Shown here one piece after another: positions 8,119 through 16,795 of a stretch of DNA of 60,354 bases. The notes below the pieces were generated by a model that was given only the letters and a program-made list of their open reading frames with translations, did not search any database and was not told where the DNA came from. Position 1 is the first letter of the stretch. Every line of letters starts with the position of its first letter. The position numbers were made by a program, and so were the translations under genes. Origin of the DNA: Burkholderiaceae bacterium (lineage in GTDB: Bacteria; Pseudomonadota; Gammaproteobacteria; Burkholderiales; Burkholderiaceae_C); assembly GCA_030654805.1 (NCBI GenBank), contig JAURWR010000119.1, positions 1 through 60,354 of the forward strand. Reading direction: 5' to 3'.

Positions 8119-9351
8119 ATGAACATGAAACTGAAATGGCTGGCTTTGTCGGTCGCCCTCGCGACCTCGGGTGCAGCCTGTGCCGCCGACCCCATCAAGA
8201 TCGGCCTGTCCGGCCCGTTCACCGGCGGCTCGTCGTCGATGGGCGTGAGCATGCGTGACGGGGTGAAGCTCGCGGTCGAGGAGATCAACGCCGCCGGCGG
8301 CGTGATCGGCCGCAAGATCGAACTGATCGAACGCGACGACGAGGCCAAGAACGAACGCGGCGTGCAGATCGCGCAGGAGCTGATCAACAAGGAGAAGGTC
8401 GTTGCGACCGTCGGCTTCATCAACACCGGCGTGGCACTGGCTGCACAGCGCTTCTACCAGGAAGCGAAGATTCCGGTGATGAACAACGTCGCCACCGGCT
8501 CGCTGGTGACGCAGCAGTTCAAGGACCAGCCCGAGAACTACGTCTTCCGCAATGCGGCCAGCGACAGCATCCAGGCGCCGATGATCGTGGAAGAAGCCGT
8601 CGTGCGCCGCGGCTTCAAGAAGGTCGCGATCCTGGCCGACTCGACCAACTACGGCCAGCTGGGCCGCGCCGACCTGGAGAAGGCGCTCGACCTCAAGGGC
8701 GTCAAGGCGGTCGCGATCGAGAAGTTCAACGTCAAGGACGTCGACATGACCGCCCAGTTGCTCAAGGCCAAGGAAGCCGGCGCCGAAGCGATCCTGACCT
8801 ACGCGATCGGGCCTGAGCTGGCGCAGATCGCCAACGGCATGACGAAGCTGGGCTGGAAGGTGCCGATGGTCGGCAGCTGGACGCTGTCGATGGCCAACTT
8901 CATCGACAACGCCGGCCCGGGCGGTGAAGGCGCGCGCATGCCGCAGACCTTCATCCAGGAACCGACGACGCCGAAGCGCCAGTCCTTCATCATCGCGTAC
9001 CTCCGGACCTTCAAGCCGAAGGCCAACCGGATGGATTCACCGGTGTCCGCCGCGCAGGGCTACGACTCGATCTACCTGTTGGCCGCTGCGATCAAGCAGG
9101 CCAATTCGACCGATGGCCCGAAGATCAAGGCCGCGCTCGAAGACCTGAAGACACCGGTCGACGGCGTGGTCACGAGCTACAACAAGCCGTTCACGAAGGA
9201 AGATCACGAAGCGATCACCGCGAACATCCCGGTGTTCGGCGAGGTCAAGGGCCAGCGCGTCGTCTACGCCTACGAGGCGGACTTCAAGAAGGCCTCGGAA
9301 GTGCGCATGAAGGACGTCAACGCCAAGGGCGCACTGCCGGGCAAGAAGTAG
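8119..9351 (+). CDS. Branched-chain amino acid-type ABC transporter, periplasmic binding protein
   Basis: A type I periplasmic binding protein (Peripla_BP_6/LivK family) of 410 residues. Residues 1-22 form a Sec signal peptide ending GAACA before ADPIKIGLSGPFTGG. Typical family segments follow: GVKLAVEEINAAGGVIGRK, a Lys/Gln-rich helix, and VVATVGFINTGVALAAQ. CAGGAGAC provides the RBS. It starts a four-protein liv transporter encoded by this gene, livH, livM-livG and livF. The true substrate is uncertain: many paralogues of this family in Burkholderiales bind aromatic acids, amides or urea instead of Leu/Ile/Val. Confidence 0.9.
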   Translation: MNMKLKWLALSVALATSGAACAADPIKIGLSGPFTGGSSSMGVSMRDGVKLAVEEINAAGGVIGRKIELIERDDEAKNERGVQIAQELINKEKVVATVGFINTGVALAAQRFYQEAKIPVMNNVATGSLVTQQFKDQPENYVFRNAASDSIQAPMIVEEAVVRRGFKKVAILADSTNYGQLGRADLEKALDLKGVKAVAIEKFNVKDVDMTAQLLKAKEAGAEAILTYAIGPELAQIANGMTKLGWKVPMVGSWTLSMANFIDNAGPGGEGARMPQTFIQEPTTPKRQSFIIAYLRTFKPKANRMDSPVSAAQGYDSIYLLAAAIKQANSTDGPKIKAALEDLKTPVDGVVTSYNKPFTKEDHEAITANIPVFGEVKGQRVVYAYEADFKKASEVRMKDVNAKGALPGKK

Positions 9352-9370
9352 CAGTCTCGTCGGCTGGACT

Positions 9371-9470
9371 CCCTCTCCCGCTGGGAGAGGGCTGGGGTGA
9401 GGGCCGTGCAAGGCGACAGCTGTGGCACACGCGGCCCCTCACCCCGCCCTCTCCCCACAGGGGCGAGGGA
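9371..9470. repeat. Nested inverted repeat between livK and livH
   Basis: CCCTCTCCC-gct-GGGAGAGGG (9371-9391) is a perfect 9-bp hairpin. It is followed by GGGGTGAGGG (from 9394), which is complementary to CCCTCACCCC (from 9436), and then a second CCCTCTCCCC block with GGGGCGAGGGA. The whole element can fold in alternative ways. It resembles common proteobacterial intergenic REP-like elements and may reduce expression of livHMGF relative to the binding protein. Confidence 0.65.
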
Positions 9471-9504
9471 GCCCGACATTTGGTATCTCACCTCGGGCCA
9501 CGCC

Positions 9505-10380
9505 ATGCAAATCCTCACCCAACTGGTGTTCAGCGGCATTGCGCTGGGCATGATCTACGCGGTGATCGCGTTCGGCTACCAGCTGACCTTCGCCACCTCG
9601 GACACGCTGAACTTCGGCCAGGGCGATGCATTGATGCTGGGTGCGTTGGTCGGCTTGACTCTGGTCGGCCTCGGCGTCAACTACTGGCTGATGATTCCGC
9701 TGGTGTGCCTGTTCGGCGCCGCGCAGGGCGCCGTGGTCGAACGCATCGGCGTGCGGCCCGCGATCAAGATCAAGAGCGAGTTCGGCTGGATCATGTCGAC
9801 CATCGCGCTCGGCATCATCTTCAAGAACGTCGCCGAGAACGTCTGGGGCCGCGACGACCTGAAGTTCCCGTCGCCGCTGCCCGAGTCACCGTTGAAATTC
9901 CTCGGCGCCAACGTGCTGCCGATGGAGATCCTGGTGGTCGGTGGCGCGCTGGCGATGATGCTCGCGGTGGAGGTGTTCAACCGCCGCTCCATCTACGGCA
10001 AGGCGGTGGTCGCGACCTTCAACGACCGCGATGCCGCCAAGCTGATGGGCATCAACACCAGCCTCGTGATCACGTTCTCGTATGCGCTGTCGTCGATGAC
10101 CGCCGCCTTCGCCGGCGTGTTGATCGCACCGCTGACGCTGACCGGCGCCACGATGGGTGCGGTGCTGGGACTGAAGGCGTTCGCGGTCGCGATCATCGGC
10201 GGCCTGAACAGCGGCATGGGCATCGTCGTCGGCGGGCTGATCCTCGGCATCGCAGAGACCACCACCGGCTTCTACCTGTCGACCGGCTACAAGGACGTGC
10301 CGGGCCTGGTGCTGCTGCTGCTGGTGCTGGCCGTCAAGCCAGCCGGCCTGTTCGGCAAGTCGGCGATCAAGAAGGTCTGA
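9505..10380 (+). CDS. livH: Branched-chain amino acid-type ABC transporter permease LivH
   Basis: Inner-membrane permease of 291 residues with about eight hydrophobic segments. LivH-family features include an N-terminal SGIALGMIYAVIAFGYQL, LNFGQGDALMLGAL after the first helix, and the cytoplasmic coupling loop region AVVATFNDRDAAKLMGINT. The ATG at 9505 fits the family N-terminus (MQILTQLVFSGIALG); an upstream in-frame ATG at 9397 lies inside the repeat and was rejected. The stop is two bases before the next gene. Confidence 0.93.
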   Translation: MQILTQLVFSGIALGMIYAVIAFGYQLTFATSDTLNFGQGDALMLGALVGLTLVGLGVNYWLMIPLVCLFGAAQGAVVERIGVRPAIKIKSEFGWIMSTIALGIIFKNVAENVWGRDDLKFPSPLPESPLKFLGANVLPMEILVVGGALAMMLAVEVFNRRSIYGKAVVATFNDRDAAKLMGINTSLVITFSYALSSMTAAFAGVLIAPLTLTGATMGAVLGLKAFAVAIIGGLNSGMGIVVGGLILGIAETTTGFYLSTGYKDVPGLVLLLLVLAVKPAGLFGKSAIKKV

Positions 10381-10382
10381 GC

Positions 10383-12386
10383 ATGAAGCGCAGTCAACTC
10401 GCCTTCTACGCGCTGCTGATCGCCGCGCTGATCGCCTTCCCGCTGGCGGTCGGCAACACGTACTACATCCACCTGCTCGAGACCATCATGATCTACGCGA
10501 TCGTGCTGTTCGGGCTCGACATCGTGGTCGGCTACACCGGCCAGGTCTCGCTGGGCCACGCCGGCCTGTTCGGCGTCGGCTCATACACCGCCGGCGTGCT
10601 GGTGCTCAAGCTCGGCGCGCCGATCTGGGTCGCGCTGCCGGCCGCTCTGGGCGTGACGGCGCTCTTCGGCGCGCTGCTGGCGCTGCCGGCGCTGAAGGTC
10701 ACCGGGCCCTATCTGGCGATGGTGACGCTGGCCTTCGGCACCATCATCCAGATCCTCATCAACGAGATGACCTTCCTCACCGAAGGGCCCATGGGCATCA
10801 CGATGGGCAAGCCGCAAGCCTTCGGTGTGACGCTCGAAAAGCACCAGTTCTTCTGGGTGATCGCCGGCGTTCTGGTGGTGACCCTGATCGTGGTGCACCG
10901 CATCCTGAAGAGCCACCTGGGCCGCGCTTTCGAGGCCCTGCGCGGCAGCCCGGTGGCGTCCGACTGCATGGGCGTGTCGGTCTACAAGTACAAGGTCTAT
11001 GCCTTCGTGATCAGCGCCGCGCTGGCCGGCCTGGCTGGCGCCCTGTATGCCTATTCGGAACAGTACATCTCGCCCAACACCTACAACTTCGAGCTGACGG
11101 TGTTCTTCCTGCTGGCTGTCATCATGGGCGGGCGCAAATCGCGCATCGGCTCGCTGCTGGGCGCGGCGATCATCGTGCTGCTGCCCAAGCTGCTCGACGA
11201 CATCGAGATGTTCCGCTACGTGTCGGTGATCATCGCGGTGGGCGTGCTGATCGGCGCGGTGGTGTTCGTGCAGAAGGGCCGCAGCACCGTCCAGCGGGTC
11301 GCCGTGCCGGTCGTCGGCAGCGCGGCGCTGGCGCTGCTGTCGTTCCAGCTCAGCTCGATGACCGACTGGCGCCTGTCGATCTTCGGATTGATCACGCTGT
11401 TCGTCGTGTACTACCTGCAGGACGGCATCGTCGGTTTCGTGCGCAGCACGCTGAACCTGAAATCCTCGGCAGCGAGCGGCACGGTGCAGATGACCGATGC
11501 GGATGCCGTGGGACAGGCCGGCGGCAACGTCCAGCGCGGCGATGTGCTGCTGCAGGCGCAGGGCGTGCTGATGCAGTTCGGTGGGTTGAAGGCGCTGAAC
11601 AACGTCGACCTGACGATCCGGCGCGGCACCATCCACGGCCTGATCGGGCCCAACGGCTCGGGCAAGAGCACGATGATGAACGTGCTGACCGGCATCTACC
11701 AACCCACCGCCGGCAGCATCTCTTATGCCGGTGGGAAAAGCGGAGCCGCCGGGCCGCCCCCAGGTTCCGCGCTCCCCTCGGGGGACGGACGCCGTGAAAC
11801 GGTGGCCAAGGGGCAGTCACTTGTCGGGCGCACCTCGTCGGACATCGCGCTGTCGGGCATCGCCCGCACCTTCCAGAACGTGCAGCTGTTCGGCGAGATG
11901 ACGGCTCTGCAGAACGTGCTGGTCGGCCTGCACCACACCTTCGACAGCAATCTGATCGACGTCGCCCTGCACACCCCGCGCTACCGCCGCGAGGACAGCG
12001 CCGCCACGGCGCGCGCGATGGGCCTGCTGCGCTTCGTCGGCCTGGCCGATCTGGCGTTCGAGGAAGCACGCAACCTGCCTTACGGCAAGCAGCGACTGCT
12101 CGAGATCGCCCGCGCGCTGGCGCTCGACCCGCAGCTGCTGCTGCTCGACGAGCCGGCCGCCGGCCTCACCGCGCCCGACATCAAGGAGCTGATCAGCTAC
12201 ATCCGCAAGATCCGCGAGCACGGCATCACCGTGATCCTGATCGAGCACCACATGGACGTCGTGATGAGCATGTGCGACACCGTCTCGGTGCTCGACTTCG
12301 GCCAGAAGATCGCCGAAGGATTGCCGGCCGACGTGCAGGCCGATGAAAAGGTCATCGAGGCTTACCTCGGCGGCCAAGCCACCTGA
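10383..12386 (+). CDS. Fused LivM permease and LivG ATPase
   Basis: One 667-residue protein joins a LivM-type permease (residues 1-about 375; VVGYTGQVSLGHAGLFGVG is the LivM signature) to a LivG-type ATPase. The ATPase has Walker A GPNGSGKST (422-430), the Q-loop IARTFQNVQLF, signature LPYGKQRLLEIARAL, Walker B LLLLDEPAAGL and H-loop IEHHM. Such fusions are known in betaproteobacteria. Oddly, about 30 residues rich in Gly, Pro, Ala and Ser (about 451-480) sit between Walker A and the Q-loop and look like a translated dispersed repeat. The start was set at the ATG two bases after the livH stop. Confidence 0.93.
   Translation: MKRSQLAFYALLIAALIAFPLAVGNTYYIHLLETIMIYAIVLFGLDIVVGYTGQVSLGHAGLFGVGSYTAGVLVLKLGAPIWVALPAALGVTALFGALLALPALKVTGPYLAMVTLAFGTIIQILINEMTFLTEGPMGITMGKPQAFGVTLEKHQFFWVIAGVLVVTLIVVHRILKSHLGRAFEALRGSPVASDCMGVSVYKYKVYAFVISAALAGLAGALYAYSEQYISPNTYNFELTVFFLLAVIMGGRKSRIGSLLGAAIIVLLPKLLDDIEMFRYVSVIIAVGVLIGAVVFVQKGRSTVQRVAVPVVGSAALALLSFQLSSMTDWRLSIFGLITLFVVYYLQDGIVGFVRSTLNLKSSAASGTVQMTDADAVGQAGGNVQRGDVLLQAQGVLMQFGGLKALNNVDLTIRRGTIHGLIGPNGSGKSTMMNVLTGIYQPTAGSISYAGGKSGAAGPPPGSALPSGDGRRETVAKGQSLVGRTSSDIALSGIARTFQNVQLFGEMTALQNVLVGLHHTFDSNLIDVALHTPRYRREDSAATARAMGLLRFVGLADLAFEEARNLPYGKQRLLEIARALALDPQLLLLDEPAAGLTAPDIKELISYIRKIREHGITVILIEHHMDVVMSMCDTVSVLDFGQKIAEGLPADVQADEKVIEAYLGGQAT
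11733..11822. repeat. In-frame GC-rich repeat-like insertion inside livG
   Basis: About 90 bp containing GCCGCCGGGCCGCCCCC, CTCCCCTCGGGGGACGG and GGTGGCCAAGGGGCAG interrupt the normal spacing between Walker A and the Q-loop. CTCCCCTCGGGGGA is palindromic and resembles the GCCCCTCGGGGGC motif in the gap at 1066-1080. The length is a multiple of three and keeps the frame. The boundaries are estimated from where LivG similarity stops and resumes. Confidence 0.6.
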
Positions 12387-12396
12387 GGACGCCACG

Positions 12397-13119
12397 ATGC
12401 TGACCATCGACAAACTCGAAGCCGGCTACGGCAAGGTGCAGGTCCTGCACGGCGTGTCCATCGAGGTGCCCAAGGGCAAGGTCGTGACGCTGATCGGCTC
12501 CAACGGCGCCGGCAAGACCACCACCATGCGGGCAGTCTCCGGGATGATCAAGCCAACCGCGGGCAGCATCACGCTGACCGGCCGACGCATCGACGGGCTC
12601 GAGAGCTACACCATCGCCAAGCTGGGTCTCGCGCACTCGCCCGAAGGCCGGCGTGTCTTCGCGACGATGAGCGTCACCGACAACCTGACCCTCGGTGCGT
12701 TTCCCCGGCTCACCGGCAGCCGGCCGAAGGGCGACGTGAAGGCCGATCTCGAACGCGCGATGGAGTTGTTCCCGCGCCTGAAGGAACGCCGCATGCAGCT
12801 CGCCGGCACCTTGTCCGGCGGCGAGCAGCAGATGCTCGCGATGGCGCGTGCGGTGATGCTGAACCCCGAGATCGTGCTGCTCGACGAGCCGTCGATGGGA
12901 CTGGCGCCGATCCTGGTCGAGGAGGTGTTCCGCATCATCGCGCGACTCAAGTCCGAAGGTGTGACGATGCTGCTGGTCGAGCAGTTCGCCGCTGCCGCGC
13001 TGAACGTGTCGGACTACGGCTACGTGCTCGAGAACGGCCGCATCGCGGTGCACGGACCGGCCGACAAGCTGAAGAGCGATCCGGCGGTGAAGGCGGCGTA
13101 TCTGGGCGGCGGACACTGA
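12397..13119 (+). CDS. livF: Branched-chain amino acid-type ABC transporter ATPase LivF
   Basis: Second ATPase of the liv transporter, 240 residues. It shows MLTIDKLEAGYGKVQVLHGV, Walker A GSNGAGKTT, the LivF-specific APxGRRVFATMSV-like segment (HSPEGRRVFATMSVTDNL), signature LSGGEQQMLAMARA, Walker B IVLLDEPSMGL and H-loop LLVEQF. The frame opens upstream inside livG, but the ATG at 12397, ten bases after the livG stop, gives the family N-terminus. Confidence 0.95.
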   Translation: MLTIDKLEAGYGKVQVLHGVSIEVPKGKVVTLIGSNGAGKTTTMRAVSGMIKPTAGSITLTGRRIDGLESYTIAKLGLAHSPEGRRVFATMSVTDNLTLGAFPRLTGSRPKGDVKADLERAMELFPRLKERRMQLAGTLSGGEQQMLAMARAVMLNPEIVLLDEPSMGLAPILVEEVFRIIARLKSEGVTMLLVEQFAAAALNVSDYGYVLENGRIAVHGPADKLKSDPAVKAAYLGGGH

Positions 13120-13212
13120 GCCTGTCCATCTGCTGAGTGCGAACTGGGTCGCAGAGGCACTCCCGGCAACGCTCGTCCGAGCTTGCGACGGACCTCGATG
13201 CTCAGAGGTTCT

Positions 13213-13845
13213 TCACCACGAACAGTCCAGGCCGAGCCCGATCTGCAGCGCCAGGCCCAGCATTGCCACCGCGACCAGGGCTTCCAGAACACGCCAGGTT
13301 TTCGGGTGAGTCATCCAGCGTGCAGCGCGCCGTGCGCCCGCCACCAACGCCGCGAACCACAGCAGTGACGCCAGCACCGTTCCGGCGATGTGGCTGGCCC
13401 GCAAGGCAGGTGGCAGGGCAGCACCAAGGCCACCGATCACCAGCACGGTGTCGAGCCAGGCCACCGGGTTCAAGAACGACACCACCAGCAGGGCCCGCAA
13501 ACTCTGGCCCGGCTTCATCGGCGGCACAGCCGAATCCAGCCCCATCTCGACCGTACCGAAGCGCAGAGCGCGCCAGGCGGATTGCGCCGAGTGCCACAGC
13601 ATCAGCACGACACCGAGCGCCAGGGCCAAACATTGAAGTCGAGGCGATTGACGCAGGACAGCAGCCGCGCCAGCGGTCCCGAACAGGATCAGCGTGGCGT
13701 CGCTGAGCGTGCCCACCGCCAGCAGTTGCAGGGCTGGTCGTCCGCTCAGCGCCTGCTTCAGGATGAGAACGTCTTTCGGTCCCGGACAAATGAACAAACC
13801 CAGGCCCAGCACAAGGCCCTGCGCAAAGGTGGCGGTGTCGAACAT
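13213..13845 (-). CDS. LysE/ArgO family amino acid exporter
   Basis: Inner-membrane protein of 210 residues with six hydrophobic segments. The N-terminus FAQGLVLGLGLFICPGPKDVLILKQAL matches the LysE pattern (G-x-x-x-G-PGP), and VVSFLNPVAWLDT contains the conserved N-P of the fourth helix. LysE proteins export basic or other amino acids; the substrate here is unknown. It converges on livF with a 93-bp gap and is followed 134 bp upstream by fliR, so it is not part of either operon. Confidence 0.88.
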   Translation of the reverse strand: MFDTATFAQGLVLGLGLFICPGPKDVLILKQALSGRPALQLLAVGTLSDATLILFGTAGAAAVLRQSPRLQCLALALGVVLMLWHSAQSAWRALRFGTVEMGLDSAVPPMKPGQSLRALLVVSFLNPVAWLDTVLVIGGLGAALPPALRASHIAGTVLASLLWFAALVAGARRAARWMTHPKTWRVLEALVAVAMLGLALQIGLGLDCSW

Positions 13846-13978
13846 GGAGGCATGCCGACAACCTCCTAAGCTGGACCGGGTGAGTCAAAGGGCCTTCATC
13901 TTAGTGGCCGCTCGCGACACTTCGCCAACGAACGTTCCCCCGGACGTGAGCCCCCCGGAAACCGACCAATGACCCGCT

Positions 13979-14740
13979 CTACTGAAACATCTGCAGCATC
14001 TGCTCCAGCGCCGCGGTGAACGGCTGCTGCATCAACGGCAGCGTCAGCATCACGCCCACCAGGCCGACCCCCATCGTGATCGGGAAGCCGATCGAGAAGA
14101 TGTTCATCTGCTGCGCGACGCGGGCGATGACGCCGAGCACGAGGTTGGTGAACAGCAGCATGGCGATCAGCGGCAGCGCGATCCACAGGCCGAGGCTGAA
14201 GATTTCGGCGCCCCACAGCTCGGGCCGTGTCGCCCTCAGAAAGGCGAACGGTTCGGCGCCCACCGGAAACGCGTGGAAGCTCTGCACCACCGCAGAAATC
14301 AACAGCAGGTGCCCGTTGATGACGATGAACAACCAGCTCACCGAGACACTGTAGAAGGTGCTCATGGCGGTCGCCTGGCTGCTGGTGGCGGGGTCGAAGA
14401 AGCCCGCGAAATTGAGGCCCATCTGCAACCCACCAATCTCACCGGCGAACTCGACTGCGGAGAAGACGATGCGCACCGCGAACGCCATCGACACACCGAT
14501 CAGCACCTGCTGCATCACCAGGATCAGTGCCTGCGCGGAGTCGAGCGCCACCACCGGCATCGGCGGCAGCGACGGCTGCACCGCCACCGCGATCAGGAAC
14601 GACAGCGCGACGCGCACCCGCGCCGGCACGCTGCGCTGACCGATCACCGGAACCACGCCCAACAAGGCCAGCACGCGCAGGAAGGGCCACAGCAGCGGGC
14701 TGACCCAGGCCCAGATCTGCGCCTCATCGAACGTCAACAT
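13979..14740 (-). CDS. fliR: Flagellar export gate protein FliR
   Basis: FliR (253 residues) is one of the FliPQR export-gate core proteins. It has the expected hydrophobic segments, starting MLTFDEAQIWAWVSPLLWPF, and the conserved EIGGLQMGLNFAGFFDP loop. It is last in the fliF-to-fliR run and is separated from fliQ by 115 bp holding two hairpins, longer than any other gap in fliL-R. No good Shine-Dalgarno is visible before its ATG. Confidence 0.96.
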   Translation of the reverse strand: MLTFDEAQIWAWVSPLLWPFLRVLALLGVVPVIGQRSVPARVRVALSFLIAVAVQPSLPPMPVVALDSAQALILVMQQVLIGVSMAFAVRIVFSAVEFAGEIGGLQMGLNFAGFFDPATSSQATAMSTFYSVSVSWLFIVINGHLLLISAVVQSFHAFPVGAEPFAFLRATRPELWGAEIFSLGLWIALPLIAMLLFTNLVLGVIARVAQQMNIFSIGFPITMGVGLVGVMLTLPLMQQPFTAALEQMLQMFQ

Positions 14741-14759
14741 GGCACGGTGGTGTCAGTGA

Positions 14760-14840
14760 GGGCGGCCAGCCCGGCGCCGAGCCGTGTCAAGCCGGACTGG
14801 CCGCCCGCTCGTGGAACAGTGCCGTGGCGCAGCCACGAGC
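14760..14840. repeat. Two adjacent hairpins in the fliQ-fliR gap
   Basis: The first pairs 14760-14775 with 14791-14806 (16 positions, one mismatch: GGGCGGCCAGCCCGGC against GCCGGACTGGCCGCCC). The second pairs GCTCGTGG (14807-14814) with CCACGAGC (14833-14840) perfectly. Together they fill almost the whole gap. Neither has a T-run. They may act as an mRNA processing or stability element between fliQ and fliR. Confidence 0.6.
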
Positions 14841-14855
14841 ATGGGGGCATCATTT

Positions 14856-15125
14856 CTAGCCGACGACCGAAGGGATCGATTGCAGCATGCGCTGCAGGTA
14901 CTCGACCAGCGTCGTCAGCATCCACGGACCGACGATGGTCAGCACGCCGACGGTGGCCAGGACCTTCGGCACGAACGACAGGGTCGGTTCGTTGATCTGC
15001 GTGGCCGCCTGGAAGATGCTGACCAGCAGGCCGACGCCGAGCACCGTGAGCAGCACCGGCGCAGAGACCATCAGCAGCAGATGCAGCGCCTGCTGGCCAT
15101 GGGTCAGGACTTGTTGCGAATCCAT
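14856..15125 (-). CDS. fliQ: Flagellar export gate protein FliQ
   Basis: FliQ has 89 residues and two hydrophobic hairpin segments (LLMVSAPVLLTVLGVGLLVSIF and TVGVLTIVGPWMLTTLV), with FQAATQINEPTLSFVPKV between them, which is the family signature. AGAAGG lies upstream of the ATG. It follows fliP by 21 bp. Confidence 0.97.
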   Translation of the reverse strand: MDSQQVLTHGQQALHLLLMVSAPVLLTVLGVGLLVSIFQAATQINEPTLSFVPKVLATVGVLTIVGPWMLTTLVEYLQRMLQSIPSVVG

Positions 15126-15146
15126 GGGGACGACCTTCTCTTGTTT

Positions 15147-15938
15147 CTAGGCAAAACTGGCGGCGAGCGAGCCCAGCAGCAGGTTCCAGCCGTCGGCCAG
15201 CACGAACAGCATCAGCTTGAACGGCAGCGCGACCAGCACCGGGCTGAGCATCATCATGCCCAGGCTCATCAGCACGCTGGCGACGATCATGTCGATCACC
15301 AGGAACGGGATGAAGATCAGGAAGCCGATCTGGAAGGCGCTCTTCAATTCGCTGGTCACGAACGCCGGCACCAGCACCTTGAAGGGCACCTCGGCGGTCT
15401 TCACTGCGGGATCGATCTTGGCGAGCCTGGCGAACAGCATCACGTCGGCCTGGCGCGTCTGCTTGAGCATGAACTCGCGCATCGGCACCTCGCCGCGCTT
15501 GAGCGCCTCGTCGAAGGCGATCTGGTTGCTGTTGAAGGGTTCGTAGGCCTCGGCATAGACGCGGTCGATGGTCGGCCCCATGACGAAGAAGGTCAGGAAC
15601 AGACTCAGGCCCACGATCACCTGATTCGGTGGTGCAGCCTGCGTGCCCATCGCCTGGCGCAACAGGCCCAGCACGATGACGATGCGGGTGAAGCCGGTCA
15701 TCAGCAACAGCACGGCAGGCAGGAAACTCAATGCGGTGAAGAACAGCAGCGTCTGGATCGGCACCGAATAGCTCGTGCCCTGTGCGCCCTGCCCGATCAC
15801 CAGCGGCAGGTTGGCACCACCAGCGCCCTGCGCAGCGGCAGATCCACCGGTGATGGCGAGCAGCGCCAAGACGAGCAGCTGCAGCACACGCGGGCTGCGC
15901 TTCCAGCCGTGCGTGAAACCGTTCAGTTCAAGGCGCAC
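15147..15938 (-). CDS. fliP: Flagellar export gate protein FliP
   Basis: FliP forms the FliPQR core. It has a cleavable-looking N-terminal signal ([23 protein letters not shown]) followed by the conserved domain: [37 protein letters not shown], and the C-terminal helices beginning [16 protein letters not shown] chose GTG at 15938 (263 residues) because it overlaps the fliO stop by 11 bp and puts the signal peptide near the start; ATG at 15986 (279 residues) would overlap fliO by 59 bp and is the alternative. Confidence 0.93.
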   Translation of the reverse strand: MRLELNGFTHGWKRSPRVLQLLVLALLAITGGSAAAQGAGGANLPLVIGQGAQGTSYSVPIQTLLFFTALSFLPAVLLLMTGFTRIVIVLGLLRQAMGTQAAPPNQVIVGLSLFLTFFVMGPTIDRVYAEAYEPFNSNQIAFDEALKRGEVPMREFMLKQTRQADVMLFARLAKIDPAVKTAEVPFKVLVPAFVTSELKSAFQIGFLIFIPFLVIDMIVASVLMSLGMMMLSPVLVALPFKLMLFVLADGWNLLLGSLAASFA

Positions 15939-16296
15939 GGTCGGTTCCCGATGCGCCGGAGCGCAGCCGTTGCAGCACGTTGGCAAACGACCCGGCCTGG
16001 CCGCTGTGGGGTCGCACGATGGCGCCCGGCGCTTCGGCCGGTGGCTCCATCGTGTGCAGCGTCGTGATGCTGTTGGGCGTGACGCCCAGCACCAGCCAGC
16101 GGCGCTGATCGCCGTGCCCGACTTCCACGGTCAGGATGCGCTGCGACGTCGAAAGCGGCAATGCTGCGATGCTGCGCATCACGTCACCGGAGGCGGCGCC
16201 ACCCAGCGGCGTGCGCTTGAGCAGCCACAGCGCCAGCGGGATCATGACGATGATCGCCGCGAACCACAGCAGCGATGTCAGGGGCATGGTGTTCAT
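15928..16296 (-). CDS. fliO: Flagellar assembly protein FliO
   Basis: FliO (122 residues) is a small bitopic protein that helps FliP assemble. It has one N-terminal membrane segment ([20 protein letters not shown]) and the FliO-type soluble part with [15 protein letters not shown] and [19 protein letters not shown]. Position between fliN and fliP supports this. The start could also be the ATG three codons later. Confidence 0.9.
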   Translation of the reverse strand: MNTMPLTSLLWFAAIIVMIPLALWLLKRTPLGGAASGDVMRSIAALPLSTSQRILTVEVGHGDQRRWLVLGVTPNSITTLHTMEPPAEAPGAIVRPHSGQAGSFANVLQRLRSGASGTDRAP

Positions 16297-16321
16297 CGAT
16301 GCAGACCGGCGCGATCGGACA

Positions 16322-16795
16322 TCAACCGCCGCGGCTCAGGCGCCGCATGCGTTCGCTCGGCGTCACGATGTCGGTCAGCCGAATGCCGAACTTGTCATTG
16401 ACCACCACCACCTCGCCCTGCGCGATCAGGTAGCCGTTGACCAGCACGTCCATTGGCTCGCCGGCCATCGCTTCCAACTCGACCACCGAGCCCTGCGCCA
16501 GCTGCAGGATGTGCTTGATCGGGATGCGCGTGCGGCCCAGCTCCACGGTGAGCTGCACCGGGATGTCCAGGATCATGTTGATGTCGTTGCCCGCCGCCGG
16601 CCCGCCATCGCCGGAGAAATTGGTGAACTTAGCCGGCGTCACCGAATCGACGGTGGTCTGCACGCCCGTGGCGAACGGGTCATCCCCGCCCGCAGCGGCC
16701 GGCTCGGGCTTCGCTTCGGCCAGTGCCGCCGCCCATTCGGCGGCCATCGCGTCTTCTTCGGACTGGCCGGCTGCGGCCTCGGCTTCATCAGACAT
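16322..16795 (-). CDS. fliN: Flagellar motor switch protein FliN
   Basis: FliN (157 residues) forms the lower C ring. An acidic Ala-rich N-terminal half precedes the SpoA/FliN domain: MILDIPVQLTVELGRTRIPI, ILQLAQGSVVELEAMAGEP, DVLVNGYLIAQGEVVVVNDK. The ATG at 16795 has GGGAGC upstream and overlaps the fliM stop by eight bases; a start eight codons earlier is possible but less likely. Confidence 0.96.
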   Translation of the reverse strand: MSDEAEAAAGQSEEDAMAAEWAAALAEAKPEPAAAGGDDPFATGVQTTVDSVTPAKFTNFSGDGGPAAGNDINMILDIPVQLTVELGRTRIPIKHILQLAQGSVVELEAMAGEPMDVLVNGYLIAQGEVVVVNDKFGIRLTDIVTPSERMRRLSRGG

